A DNA stretch of 64,000 bases from Manis javanica (GCF_040802235.1 NC_133166.1:6758001-6822000); one strand, 5' to 3'. Positions 35,131 through 47,929 are shown, counted from the stretch's first letter. Notes: generated by a model from the sequence alone, not told the origin. A program made the numbers and translations.

Positions 35131-37369
35131 TTAGAGTAAATGCTTCTGCCAAACTTATTTATCCTGAGTCTACTTAGACTATGAAACAGGATTTTTTTCC
35201 TCTTTGTTTTATAATGATGTCAAGCAGTTGGCATCCACCTGATCACTGATTACAAATGAGTCACCAGGAAGAAAATGTTGACCCTGTCTTTCTCCCCTCT
35301 TTTGTACTCTGTATCTTCTTTACCATATTGTAGAACCTACGTATGTTACATTCTAATCACCTTTTAAAGGGCATCCTGCCTCAGTATTAATTTATTTTCT
35401 TCTTTAAAATGCATTCAGACAGAGTTTAGGCATGCTTGTGCTAAGAATATAAATTCAGCTTTGTAGGAGCTCAACAAGTCAGCACCAAATATTCATGTAA
35501 TTCTCCACAGGTATATTCATCCACAAAAATATTGCATTTTACACTTTGTGCAAAATCATCTGTTTCTTCTTGTGTTAGCTGCTAATCCCACAGCCTAGCA
35601 AAGCATAATCGTACCTTCTCTAAAGCCCATCTTAAAAAAGAAACCTGTCAAGAGAAAAAGAGGAAACGTAATACAGCTTAAGGTGAACCAGTAAGCCTTA
35701 ACTTTGTCTACACAAAATCTGCTCCAGCTGTAACATAGTGACGGTAGGGGCTCTAATGCAAAACACATGTATGCAGGGTAGGCATTATGACAAATACAAC
35801 ATCCTGAGAACTAGGCATTTTGATAGTTTTTTTTTAAATTTAGATGGTGATTTTTCTTAAGATTCTTGGATAAAAGTAGTCGAAGTAGCAAAATAAGGAT
35901 CAATAAAATACTCTTTGTAGAAATGTCATGTTACCTAAGTTCCTTAGAATAGGTCCTATTAAAATGTTCATTCTATGGGAGATTTCACTCAGTAGGAAAT
36001 GACCTTATCATCCCAGTATGAAGGAAACTCCTCTTAACTCATATTGAGAACTTAATTAGCAGTCTTACCTTCAGGAGTGTGAGTCCTTTATGTTCATTCT
36101 TTCTAGTGTATTTTGGAGAATCAGTGTTTCCCTGAGTTGTCTGACATACATGAAAGGTCAAAAGCTCTCCATGATTTTCCTCATGGGGATTCCTGACTTT
36201 ATCTACGTAGTCAGTCAGTCTGAGGGTTACACTCTTAAGATGTCATGGCTTTTATGAAGTCCTTTGAACAGAAAAAGCATTTGATTACAACTATAATAAT
36301 GTTATTCTTCTCCAAGTATTAAAATCAAAAGCAAACATTCCTAGACCTCACTAAACATTATTTATGAATAGGTACCTTGCTTTTTTTTTCTGTGAAGTTA
36401 ATTTTCTAAGATGCTATGCAATAGTTCAGTGGGAAACATACAGATTATAGATCTATTTTCCATATTTGAAATATGGAGCAGAATTAGTTGATGCAGATAA
36501 ACTTTCTGTTTCTTTAATTGGTTATTTGTAGGTTTTAGTTTCTAATAGTTAGGAAATAATGCAATTTTTTTTTTTAGTGTATAGGTATCTTGCTACCTCT
36601 TTCTCCTCCATATGTATTTCCTTTTTTTATTAATCATCAAAGTGTTTCTTGAATGTTTGTGAGATAACTTGGTCAAGGTGGAAGGCACTAAAAGGGGGAG
36701 AATAACTCCAGTCCATTTTAACAATATCCATGTTTCATAATCTATCTAAAAGCAAATGTCAATGCTTAAGACATGTTCTTGATGGTGCTTAATGATACTA
36801 AAGATGTGTGCTAGACTGTCTTCCCATTATGTAGTAGACTTCTATACTTCAGAGAAATACCTATTACTGGTAAAAATTATAGAAGAATGCAATTCAAATT
36901 GTAGCAGAAGTTTGACTATTAAAGTTATTCAGACATGGTGAATATAAACTAAACCTTTAATTTGCAAATCCAAATGCAGCTTTTGGTAGCATGACTACTG
37001 TAAATTGATGGAGAGGTGATTTTTAAGCAGAACACAAATAAAGACAAACGGAAAGGATCTTTTTTCTCTAAGGACAGTTTTTCCTCTGGTGGTTTGTCAA
37101 TGTTGGTGTTATACTAGTGTGTGTGTGACTGTGTGTATTGTCATTCTTCACTTACCTAGCTGAAGAGTTAGTTTTCAAATGATCAAATCATTAAAATGTA
37201 ATATTGTCATCATAAGTATAAAGGAATCATTGTTTTATGTGGAGTTTATTCTATTCTTCAGCTCCCATATTCTTGATATGTTGACTTACAATTTAGTTGA
37301 TAGGGAATTGAAATGAAAACTTCTAAGAGGGGATTGGGTGTGACATCAAAATAAACAGGCATTGACACA
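35131..37369. other. unassigned AT-rich non-coding DNA
   Basis: I recognise no gene or transposon in these 2.2 kb, making it one of the longest repeat-free stretches of the window. The absence of detectable repeats may reflect age or constraint. Confidence 0.45.
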
Positions 37370-37490
37370 TTGTTGTTCAGAGTTGCGTTGTTAAGCACAC
37401 AAGACCCTTTAAGTGCACATATTTAACTTGTAGTAAAATAGTTTATAGATGAAGAAACAGTGGTGAAAAGAAGCTAAGAAGCAAGAGAGG
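37370..37490 (+). mobile_element. MIR SINE fragment
   Basis: 'gtttatagatgaagaaacag' followed by 'aagctaagaagcaagag' resembles the MIR 3' segment ('tttacagatgaggaaactgaggc...'). Short and diverged. Confidence 0.4.
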
Positions 37491-38529
37491 TTTATTTTGG
37501 ACCAGGTCTGTATGCTAAGGTCCGCACTCCTACCCATATCCTGCTGTCTTACAGGACCCATATGTATAACTAAACAGAAAGTGATCAATCTTCAAAAAGG
37601 ATTTTTTTTGAGATTGGGCCAAAAAAGTTGGCCTTCTGGTTTTATAACTTTGATCCTTCTGTTTTACATAAAACAGTACTTATGAAAATACAGGTGGCCC
37701 CTCCTTATAACTTCAGAATAGAAAAAAATTGGGTTTGAAACTGTTTTTCCATGAGAACTAGTATTAATTATAACAATTCATTAGAAAGAGCATCACATTT
37801 CCAAAATCTGTTTTTCTGATTTGCAAACATTAAAATCTTAATTGTTTCCCCATAGAAGTGTACAGCGATGTATTGACCTCTATTTCTAGGATCAAAATGA
37901 TTTTTTTTTGCTTCAGCAGTAATTTTGCTTGTTCTTAAATTGAGACAGTATTGCAAAAGACTAGACTACTATTTAGTCATAGAATTACAATTGCATCAAG
38001 CTTCCAAAATATCTTAGACTCTGTCAATGTATAGCCCATCTGGTCCTTAACGTTTTCCTCTTTGTCCCTTTTTTCGTTGTCTTTTCTTCTTCCCTCACAT
38101 CTCTCTTCCTCACACTTCCCCATAAACTGTTTCTTGTCGTGAAAAATGAGCAAAACCACTTTGGCAAGTGTTATTTTAATGTGGCTTTTTCACTGAGTCC
38201 AGGACATTCTTACCATGTGACTTAACTATAGACAGACAGCTGTTCTGAATTAGATAGAACATTATTTTTTTCAATCTAGTTGAGTTGGGTCAACGATGTA
38301 AAAAATCAATCACAGATGTTTCAAATCCTGGCTATCATGACTCTTTAGCACTTATGGTTTATACCATTCATTTGGAGGAAAGCATATGCTACCTTATATT
38401 TTAAATTATTTTTAGAAGTCCTTTTTCCCCTGTATTTCATTATCTTTAATGATGACATAGCTCAAACTTCCTTGCAGACCTTGTAACTAGCCTTGCCCAC
38501 AGCATATGTTCTATACATGTCTGTTCATT
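37491..38529. other. unassigned non-coding DNA
   Basis: Nothing recognised. 38045-38115 is C/T-rich on the plus strand. Confidence 0.45.
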
Positions 38530-39005
38530 CAACCTAACACAAATCAGGTTACATGTATCGAGTGTCTACTGGGATTCAAAGAAGAAAAAAACCGTTTTCA
38601 CATCACCGAATTATAGAACATTGTTCAAAGGGATTGTAAGATGTATTGGAAGGAAAGCTTCTACATAACTGTAATGTGAGGTTGTTGAAGAAGTGCTATA
38701 AGAAGTTGTAAGGTAGGGAATAGAAGAAGCTGTTCACTTTATCCAGATTGGTAACATCATTAATAACTCACTGTCAGTGAATTTTCTAAGAGGAAGACAT
38801 TCCAGTTGGCTAGCATTGAAGGGAGCACATAGTAGGTGATCAACACATGTTGACTAGCAGAGGTGTCTCATGAACAGGCAAGTAAAAGGACCAATAGACT
38901 CAAATTTAGGGAGGGCTTAAGCAAACTGATTCAACTAGAGCCCAGTGAGCATGAAAGTGTAAGGTGAGAAAGGAGCCTGTAAAATCTGAACCAGCATGTG
39001 ATCAT
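38530..39005 (-). mobile_element. LINE-2 fragment, antisense (upstream part)
   Basis: 'cgagtgtctactgggattca' corresponds to the antisense L2 3' end. 38770-38830 ('gaagacattccagttggcta') and 38910-38990 continue in L2 antisense order. The element resumes at 39470 beyond an LTR. Confidence 0.5.
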
Positions 39006-39009
39006 GGAA

Positions 39010-39395
39010 GGCAGCATGCAGAAAAATGGCTCCCAAAGACATCTACACCTTAATCTCTTAGAGCCTGCAACATGGGAAAAATGACTTTTTACAGATGTGA
39101 TTTAAAGTATGAACCTTGAGATGGGCCAATTAACCTGGATTATTGGGTGGGTACAAACAAATCTCATGAGTTTCTAATAATGTGATCAGAAAGAGATATA
39201 ATGTTCCTGGCTTAAGAGATGAAGGAGAGCCTTGAGCCCAGGAATGCAGGCAGCCTCCGAAATGCTTTGGAAAAGCTGTGAAGGAGACCCTTCTTTCGAG
39301 CTTCCAGAGCAGGACACAGCCTCCTGATGCCTTGAATTTAACCTAGTGAGACCCCCGTTGGACTTCTGAACCACAAAACTATAAGATGATAAAGT
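39010..39395 (+). mobile_element. MaLR/ERVL-type solo LTR
   Basis: The order is that of the common mammalian LTR family with 'acagatgtgatttaaagta', 'ccttgagatgggccaattaa', 'cctggattattgggtgggta', 'aggaatgcaggcagcctccg', 'ttcgagcttccagagcagga' and 'cccccgttggacttctgaac', ending 'aactataagatgataaa'. The same family lies reversed at 57310-57790. It carries no internal genes. Subfamily (MLT1 or a related ERVL LTR) not settled. Confidence 0.7.
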
Positions 39396-39469
39396 TATGA
39401 TGTTTTCAGGGCTTCATAGTATTTGTTAATAACAGAGATTAAAAAAACTAATACAAAATCAAGTGACAT

Positions 39470-39570
39470 GTGGTTAATAATTTATTAGGTTACAGAGAGC
39501 TAAGGAAGTTTTTTGAACAAGACAGTGACATTGATTGATTTTATACATATTAGGAAAATGGAATTGCTCC
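39470..39570 (-). mobile_element. LINE-2 fragment, antisense (downstream part)
   Basis: 'gttacagagagctaaggaag' and 'ttttttgaacaagacagtga' match the L2 antisense text 'gggaagccattgaagggttt' and 'taagcaggggagtgacatga'. It continues the L2 at 38530-39005, so the LTR landed inside that element. Confidence 0.5.
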
Positions 39571-39989
39571 TGGTGTTTAGTATGTAACACAAAATTAATA
39601 TGTTTCCAAAAGAGATGGAAAATTATTATTATATACATGAAATTCATCTTCAGGTAGAAATTGGAAATTCCAGTGTAACCTTTGTAAGACAATACAATAT
39701 ACTTAATAGAATTTATAACTGCTGAAAATAAAAATTTAAAGAAGGAAGGTATTTTTTCTCCTTATGTTTAATATATTATAAATATATTGTAGAATTGAAG
39801 TTTAGAGCAAACACTCAACATCACAACCTAGATTGTATCATTTGTGTTACTATATATGCTTTATCACACATCTATTCATCTATCTATTCATCAATTTATT
39901 TTTTATTTAATGTATTTCCAAGCAGATATCAGTAGATTCCAACATAAATGTTTTAACTTATCATTAGCTACAGTCTACACTTGTTTAAC
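39571..39989. other. unassigned AT-rich DNA
   Basis: I see nothing recognisable here. Confidence 0.5.
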
Positions 39990-42900
39990 ATTTTTTCTCT
40001 GAATGTAAATTTATATAAAATAAAATGTACTAATTATAACTGCTTATTTAAGTTTTTCAAAAGCCTACAATTGTGCCACTCAAATATCTATCAAAATAAT
40101 GCCTAGTGCCATCTTCTGGAAGGTTCTATCATGTTCTCTTGTGGGGTAGAAACAATTTAAACCAGCTCAGAAAAACTGGTTATGTATACCTCTTCAATTG
40201 TCAACTGTTTTTGACACTAAGTTGGTAGTTGAAATTGGCTATAGTGGTAGTATTTTATCAGGCAATACTCAAACTAAATCAGAACTCCTTCTTTCCCTTG
40301 GAGAATTGGTGGTAACCATATTTCTAGTTTTTCCCCCTTCCCAAAAGTAGCTTTGCATATGCTAAAATTTCATAAAAATTGATTGATATAGTGTGTATAT
40401 GTTGTATAACTTAAACTCTGCTGAGAAACTGAGATTCATCCTTACTGCTGCATTATCAGCAGTTTGTTCCTTTTTATTGCTAATTAGATTTCCAGTGCAT
40501 GAACGTAACACAGTTTAAGTCATTTTTCTATTGATGGATACTTGGGCTAGTTCTAATGGTTGGCTGTTATAAAGAGAGCCGCTGTGAATGTTCCTATACC
40601 TTTACAAACATATTTTTGCAATACTCATGGATAAAAAGCTAAGGCTTGCTGGTCACTTTATATGCTTGACTTTATTAAAAGAAAATAAACAGACCTTAGC
40701 CAAAGTGGTTGCCCCATGTTATGGTCTCACTCACAGGGCACGGGAGTTATACTTGTCCCACATCAGCTCCACAACTGGATACTTTCAGCTTTTAATTTTA
40801 GACATTTTAGTTAAGTATGTAGTGGTATTATTTTATAAAGCTAAATTTGATTACCTTAATGACTAATGCTGCTAGTGTTTCATTTGTTTGGCTGTTTGTA
40901 TATCTCCTTTTGTGAAATTTATATTCTAATCACTTATATTTTTTATTCAGTTACTTTATTATTGAGTTGTAGAAGTTCATTTATTTTTAGTAACAGATTT
41001 TTGTCACATATTTATTTGTTAGGACCTTTTTGCATCATATGATCTGTCCTGGAGAGTATTCTAGGTTTGCGTAAAAACACTGTGTACTCTACTGCTTTTA
41101 GATAAAATGTTACTGTCTGTTAAGTCCATTTGGTCTAAACTGTGGGTTCAAGCCCATTGTTTCCTTCTGAATTCCTGTCTGGATGATATATCCATTGCTG
41201 AAAGTGTGGTACTGAAGACCCCTTACTGATGTTGTCTATTTCTCACTTCAGATCTGTTAGTATTTGCTTAATACGTTTGGGTGCTCCAGTGTTGGATGTA
41301 TTGAATTGAATTCTTGACGAATTGACCCCTTTTCATTCTAGTGTGACCTTCTTTGTCTCTTGTTACTGTTGTTAGCTTAAAGATTATTTTTTCTGATTGC
41401 CTTCCTTCATTTTTGTTCCCATGTGTATCCCTAAATTCAATTCACTTATATGTAATTATTGACAGGTATATACTTACTAATGCCGTCTTAATTATTGTCT
41501 GGTTTCTTTGTTCCTTTTTTTCTCTTCTGCTGTCTTTCTTTATAAATTATTTTTCATAGTGCTATAGTTAGATTCTCTCATCTTCTATAAATCTGTAGAT
41601 TTTGCTTTGTGGTTACATGAAACTTACATAAAACATCTAATAGATGTAACATTGTGTAACATCCTATTTTACACTGATAACAGCTGCAATTGCTTGTAAA
41701 TACTCCACTCTTTTATAACCCTCCTTTTATATTGTTGATGTCACAATTTATATCTTTTTATATTGTGTATTCATTAAATTATTGTAGCTGTAGTTATTTT
41801 TAATAACTCTTTTCCTTTAAATCTCTTAACTCTAGTTGAAGGTTAATACTTTACCATCTTATTTGAGTATTCTGCGTTTGCACATATACTTGCTTTTACC
41901 AGTAGGTTACTTGTTGTATTTTTATGTTACTAATTAGCATTCTTTCACTTTGGCTTCAAGAACCCCTTTCAGTATTTCTTGTAAGGCAGGTCTAGTTTTG
42001 GTGAATTCCTGAAGGACAGATTTGCAAGGTAAACTGTTCTTGCTTTGTGGTGTTTTTTTTTCAGCACTTTGAATATATTGTCCAACTTTTTCCAGACCTA
42101 TAAAGTTTCTGCTGAAAATTCCACTGATAGTTTTATGGGATTTCTCTTGTAATGTACAAGCTTTTATTTCTCTTACTGTTCTTAAGATTTTCCTTGTCTT
42201 TGAATTTTGACTGGTTATTTATAAAGTTACTTGGAGAAGATGTCCTTAAATTAATTTTGATTTATGAGCTTAATGATATACTTAAATCTCTCCTACATTT
42301 CTCTGTCATTATTTCTTTAACTTTTCTGCCACGTTCTCTCTTCTGCTGTTCAACTCCTGCAACTCCAAAAATATATCACTTATTAAATTATGTAATTTAT
42401 AAAGTTTCTTTTGATGGCATCTTATAGGTCTTGCAGGCTTTCTTCACTCTTTTTCCATGCTTTTTTTTAAATACTTCTTTCACTGGATAATTACAAAGTT
42501 CCTATCTTCAGTCTCACAGATTCTGTCTTCTGCATGATCCAGTTTGCTGTCGATGCTCGGTACTGAATTTTTTCATCTCATTCTATTCTTCAGCTTCTGA
42601 ATACCTATTTGATTCTTTTCTTTTTAATTTCTTTTTGTTAAACTCATTCTGATCATATATTTCCTGATGTCATTGAATTGTCTGGGTTTTCCATTGAGCT
42701 TCATTAAAATAGCTGTTTTGAATCCATTATCAAGTAACTCACAGATGTCCAACATTTGGGGTTGGTTACTGGTAGATTCTGATCCTTGGGTGGCATCCTG
42801 TTTCCTTTATTGTCTTTATGTTTTTGAAGTCTTGCATTGATGTCCTCAGATTTGAAATAGTTAGTTACCTTCTCCAGTTTTTACTGATTAATTTTGGGAA

Positions 42901-43560
42901 GAAGATGCTTTCCATCACCCTGCTGGGGACTCTGAAGCTTTTTCAGATGGTATGTGGACAAACTTGTCTTCCAGTCATATAGCTCACAATTCAGTACTCT
43001 GGATGGGGCAAGAGAAACTAAACCCCTTGGCAGCAATAATACATATGAGGAAGCCAGGTGTACAGTCACACATTCTCCCTCTGTCTCTAGAGAGAAATGG
43101 CAGGCTAAGGAAGATCTCTCATGGTCCTAAGCTTTGCCATTTTGGGGGAGGTGTGATGCATGGAAAGTCAAACTGTTCATCTTAACATCTCCGGTGTGTC
43201 CAAATTCACATAGGCATGTTTTCTCTAATGGTATGCTGGGACTTCTTCTCTGGAAACCTGGACTTCCATGAAGGCTGTTTTCATCTGTAGGTAATTGTCA
43301 GCATTTTCCAGGGACTCCTGGGCTACGGACAAGAGAAGCTGGAGCTGGTTCACAGGCTGCTGTAGAACCCATAGCCAGATCCAAGCTTTGTGTGCCAATC
43401 ACCAAAGACATGGTGCCCCAGATTGTTCCTGGGTCCCTTGATATGTGTGCTGGATCCCACAGCTCACTTAAAGGCATTCTTGTCTGTGGATGGATGTTAA
43501 ATTTTTACTGGGGTGTGACAAACAATGAATATCTTATGCCACCACGATGCTAATGTCACC
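39990..43560 (-). mobile_element. L1M-type LINE-1, internally deleted, antisense
   Basis: This is the longest LINE in the window. 39990-41010 is antisense 3' UTR ('ttcctttttattgctaatta', 'tctattgatggatacttggg'). 41060-41560 is antisense 5' ORF2 ('taagtccatttggtctaaac', 'ctgtctggatgatatatcca', 'gatctgttagtatttgctta', 'gaattgacccctttt'). 41930-42720 is antisense ORF1 ('tatttcttgtaaggcaggtc', 'tttctgctgaaaattccact', 'aaaatagctgttttgaatcc'). The rest is 5' UTR, closing with 'tatgccaccacgatgctaat' near 43540. Most of ORF2, including reverse transcriptase, is missing, so it was inactive or is a HAL1-like derivative. No long frame survives. Confidence 0.75.
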
Positions 43561-43829
43561 CATGCATTTTATCTTGTCAAATGTATTATCATATCATAAA
43601 ATTATCCACAATAATATTGTATTATCCTTTTAACGTCTTCAAGATCTAGGGATAGCTCTCTTTCATCCCTAGCTTATCATAATTGCTTAGTAGTTCCTAT
43701 TGTATCAATACATTAAATATGTTTTTGCTTTGCAAACATAGACCTCCATATACTGTTCTCATTCTTCATGCTCTTGTTCTGTTATACCAACATATTATAA
43801 ACAAGAAAAGATGATACAATCTTTTTTGC

Positions 43830-44580
43830 TTTAAATAATCCTATCCATTTGAAAGAAATAAGGAAGAGGAAAAAAAAGATTACCTGGTTTTGATGCTCCT
43901 TATTTCTAACCTGAAGAACTTCTTTCAGAATACCCTGTAATGCTGGTCCAGTGGAAATGAGCTCTCCATTACCTTTTACATGAAAATCAATCTATTCCAT
44001 TTTCAGTGTCAATGGGTATTTGCTTCATAAGATATTGTGGCTTGAGAATTAATACCTCCCATTACTTTAACGATTTCCCAGTGACTCCTGGACTTTATAT
44101 TTTTTATAAAGTTAGAATTCATTCCAAATGTGATCCTCTATATAGAAAGATGTCTTCCTTATATGGCCTCTTTCAAGGCTCAGGATTTTCCCATCACCTT
44201 TGTTTCTCAGCAGCTTGATTACAAGATGACCAGTAGAAGCCTTATCTGCATTTCCTGTCTTGGGTACTTTTCTCTTTGCTAAAAACTGCTCATACCACTG
44301 GTGTAAGGGTCAGAGACTCTGAAAGCTTTTACCAGGAATTTGGTGATACTCTCTCTGGCTGTTTCCTTTCCGGGATTCTCCTCTCTCTCCTCAGCAGCAT
44401 TGGCTGCTCTGAACTTTTGCCAGCGGAGTTCATTGCCAGAGAAGGAGCTACTGCAGTTTGCCCTAAAGCTAAAAGACGTAGGAACTGATTCCTCCCCTAT
44501 CCTGTTCCCTTTTCTTTATGTGTCACCTCCGTTATTATTCTGCTTGCATTTGGTCATATGTCACAGCATTTAGGGTTTTA
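43830..44580 (-). mobile_element. second L1M/HAL1 ORF1-5'UTR fragment, antisense
   Basis: The text restarts the ORF1 antisense order already passed at 41930: 'aacttctttcagaataccct', 'gtaatgctggtccagtgg', 'cagcagcttgattacaagat'. It is thus a separate copy in the same orientation, not a continuation. Frames at 44276-44573 are short and domain-free. Confidence 0.55.
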
Positions 44581-45029
44581 TAGTTATCTGGTAGGGATGC
44601 GTCTGGTAGGAAATATTCAGCCGCACAAGAAGTAGGACTCGAGGAGTATGGATTTTTAATAAATTAATAACCAATGTCTTTAAGTTTGGTGAATAAAATG
44701 CAAACTAACTGAATTACTTTGTACTGCTGCTGAGCCCACTGATCTGGAAATGAACCAATTTCATCCTCAATGTAAAAGAAACAAAAATATGAAGAAACTA
44801 TCTAGTGATTTCCTCTGAGAGGCTTTACTTTTCATAAAGGCAATCCGGGAGCCATCCTGGATAATAATAGTATCATTTTATTTTAATGGCAGAAATTTTA
44901 CCATTCTTCTTACTCATTTTCTGTAAGATTTATGAGGTCTCTGGCTTTACAAAAAGGAAACTGGGCTAAGAGAAAAATGGTTTGACTATAATATGATCAT
45001 TATGAACTTGCTTACAAAACACTCTAGTC
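44581..45029. other. unassigned DNA
   Basis: I see nothing recognisable here. Confidence 0.5.
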
Positions 45030-45360
45030 CAAATAGATCAAATCAATTCACAAATATACTGAGCACCTTTGCTAAGGGCAGTATACAAAAGTTGAAGCTT
45101 TTATGCTCTCCTTCCTTGAGTGACATTTCAATAGATTATGGGTGACAGACACATGCAGATATAACTTTAATTTTCCAAGTGACTGCTATGACAATGATGA
45201 ATACAGAATGCTCTGGAAACACATGGATGGGACATCAAACCCAAAATTGTCATGAGGGGAATAAGGTGGCAGCCATTTATGTCTTACTGTAGTAGATGAG
45301 CTGAGTCTTAAAGGACTATTTTAACTTAGTCGAGTAACTGGAACTCTAGTTTCATCCAGG
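45030..45360 (-). mobile_element. LINE-2 fragment, antisense
   Basis: 'caaatatactgagcaccttt' and 'gctctccttccttgagtgac' followed by 'tgaatacagaatgctctgg' and 'gagctgagtcttaaaggact' reproduce the L2 antisense order, including the 'gagctgagacctgaaggatg' block. Confidence 0.6.
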
Positions 45361-45625
45361 TCACCGTTCCAGTCTCAGAGATACCTTCCTGACCACAATA
45401 CAGTTATCTCTCATTTCATTTTTTTAAAAACTGCTTACTACCTTCGAACATGTTTTCCTCCTTTTTTTTCCCGCTCCCCCAACCAGTATGTCAGTTGCAT
45501 AAGCATGAACTCTTTTGTCTGTTTAGTCACGACTCTGTTCACAATATAAAAACAACTTCTGGAATGTAGTAGGTTCTCAAATAGTCAGTATATAAATGTG
45601 TTGATAAATGTTGTAAATGATGAGC
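45361..45625 (+). mobile_element. LINE-2 3' end, sense
   Basis: 'cagagataccttcctgacca' is the L2 'cagagaggccttccctgacc' block. It is followed by 'catgaactcttttgtctgtt', 'gactctgttcacaatataaa' and 'ggaatgtagtaggttctcaa', the standard L2 3' UTR in sense orientation. Confidence 0.65.
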
Positions 45626-45639
45626 AGCAAGCAATAAGA

Positions 45640-45790
45640 TGAATATTTTTGACAGACGGCATAATGTAGCCCCAGCATGTTGTACTAAGATATTTGGAAT
45701 TTGTTCTGTGTGTGATGGGAGGTTATCAGAATGAGAAAAATAACATGTTTACACAAATCACTGTGATAAATACAGAGATAATAGACCTAC
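45640..45790 (-). mobile_element. LINE-2 fragment, antisense
   Basis: 'gatatttggaatttgttctg' and 'tgtgatgggaggttatcaga' correspond to L2 antisense 'gagtttggattttattctga...gcgatgggaagccattg'. It probably continues the element at 45030-45360. Confidence 0.45.
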
Positions 45791-46199
45791 AGGGCAAAAA
45801 CAAAGTTATTACATTGATTGGCTGACAAGCCTTCAAAAGCAAAAGATAATCATTAAATCTAATTTCAACAGAGAATACAAGTTTTGTGAAAGAATAAGGA
45901 AAATCCAAAGAGGTAATCCTTGAAGGTTTATGTTTTGTAAATGACAAATCTGCCTTGCATAAATTCTGCCATCTGAGAGTTCTAAGGGTACTCTGAATGT
46001 CTAAATTATGTAAGACTCCTGTAGACTCTGAAACACCAAAAAATAAAAAGGAAATTAGAGGTGTGGGGTGGATATGGCAGAGACCATAATATTAGAAGTC
46101 TCAGTATTTACCAAGGCACATGTGTGTAAGAAAATGACCTGTTGTTGAACCCAATGGGTTATGTATAATATGTGGGAAAAACTGCAGATGAGGTTAGAT
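45791..46199. other. unassigned DNA
   Basis: No gene or assignable repeat; possibly further diverged L2. Confidence 0.4.
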
Positions 46200-46760
46200 T
46201 ATTAATCAAATACTCATGGATTCACTTCTTTACTCAAGTATTAAATTAGCCATCAGTTATGTACTGTGCTTTCTTCTGGTTATACTCTGTGAGTAAGTAG
46301 GTGGACGCAGACTGTGTTGAGGAGGTTTGTGTGTTAGATGTTATTCAAATATCAATTCAAATACATACTCGTGAACTGCAGTAATGGATTAACAGTATGA
46401 CAGGGAAATAAAATTTGACATGGATCATCAGGAAATAAATCCATGAGAAAGTAAAATTTTAACTGACATAGAAAAAGATTAAGAGAAATTAAGAGGGTAA
46501 AGGGAATGGAGGTAGAGTACTTACCTGCAGAAGACAAAATATTTGCAAAGGTTCTACATTTGGAGGAGGACAGAAGATTGGTAGGCAGTAAAGGTCTGAA
46601 GGGCAAGGAAGAAAATAGAAACATGATATGTAGGGCATGTAAGGGCCAGACTATCTAAAGCCTTGCAGTCCATCTATGACTTGGACTTTATCTGCAAATA
46701 AATAGGAAGTATAACATTTTAGATGCTGAACCAAGGAGTTGAACATCATCTTTATTCACA
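46200..46760 (-). mobile_element. LINE-2, antisense
   Basis: The L2 antisense order is kept over about 550 bases: 'gtactgtgctttcttctggt', 'gtgagtaagtaggtggacg', 'gcaaaggttctacatttgga', 'gtagggcatgtaagggccag', 'aaagccttgcagtccatcta' and 'gacttggactttatctgc'. Old and non-coding. Confidence 0.6.
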
Positions 46761-46809
46761 GTGACCCACCAAAGGATTGAAAGCTGAGAGTCCCCTAGCT
46801 TTCAAACAG

Positions 46810-46965
46810 GATTCTGACCTCTCTTCATTCATTTAAATTACTTCTTAAGCACCTATTGTGTGTCAACTAGAAACTAGATCTACCTTGGTGGACAAAGCAG
46901 ATGAGGCTCTTGCCCTCTTGAAATTCACACTCCCTTGGGAGATGGATTTGAAAGAAACAATCTGA
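46810..46965 (-). mobile_element. LINE-2 3'-end fragment, antisense
   Basis: 'cttcattcatttaaattact', 'aagcacctattgtgtgtcaa' and 'ggctcttgccctcttgaaat' are the L2 antisense 3' end. A second copy next to the preceding one. Confidence 0.65.
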
Positions 46966-47929
46966 ATGCTGCTGGTTCTTATCTTGTGACCTGTATCATC
47001 ATTGTTACATATTCCAAAGAAATAGAATACACTAAAGAAGAGCAAAAATCAATATGAGTCTTAGGTATCTCTTGACGAGATATGATCTGTGGGGTAGGGA
47101 GTGAGGGTGGACCATGAAAAATCATGTCACACAACACACTCCTGACAAACCATCTTTAGAACTCTCTCTATAATATACATTCACTCTTAAAACATTTGTA
47201 TTTTAGGCCAAAAAGACATATAGAAATAAAATGAATGTTTAATAATGGAGACTAACATAAAAAATGAAAAGCTAGTTTTAGTGAAGTTCTAGTACCACAT
47301 AACAAAATATAAATGTACATAAAAGACTATAGCAAAAAGGGAAACAGAGCCACAATTATGGTAGGGCTCCACAAGACAATGAAAGATGAGGTATATACAA
47401 ACACATATGCTAGTGTATAGAAAGTGTATGTATGTCCTATAGATATATATAATTCATGTATTTGTCTATATATAGGATGAAGGATCTCATATACAAATTT
47501 ATAGCATGTATAAGTTAGAAGATTTCCTTTAGCACTTTTTCTAAAGTGGTGGCAAAGCTAATACTTTGTTACAGGTGAGAGTATTAATTAATCTATGTGT
47601 TGATAGCTTCTTACTGAAACTTATGTAAGATGTAATGATATTGTTAATGTAACCTACATTTCCAAAGCGTTAAAGGTATGGATTACTAATGCAGTAAAAA
47701 TGTAAACATAATAAATTAGAGTCCTCTAAATTAATTAATAAACCAACACAATCTCTTGAGACTTAAAAATACATTAACTAAAAAAGAGATCAAATATAAA
47801 TCTACATAACCACTAGAAAATAGTAGTAATGTAAATACTAGTTATTTTAACTTATTATATGTGGTATAACCAGTGTCTCGTATAAAAGTCAAAGATCCAA
47901 ATAAATCTTTCTAAACAAAAATCAAGAAA
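46966..47929. other. unassigned AT-rich DNA
   Basis: No gene. The A-rich text may include unrecognisable LINE ORF2 remains that lead into the fragment at 47930. Confidence 0.4.

Noticed and set aside
40107..40120. reverse-strand CTCF-like string near GCCATCTTCTGG
   Set aside because: It departs from the core at more positions than the other two and lies in the antisense L1 3' UTR with no supporting context.
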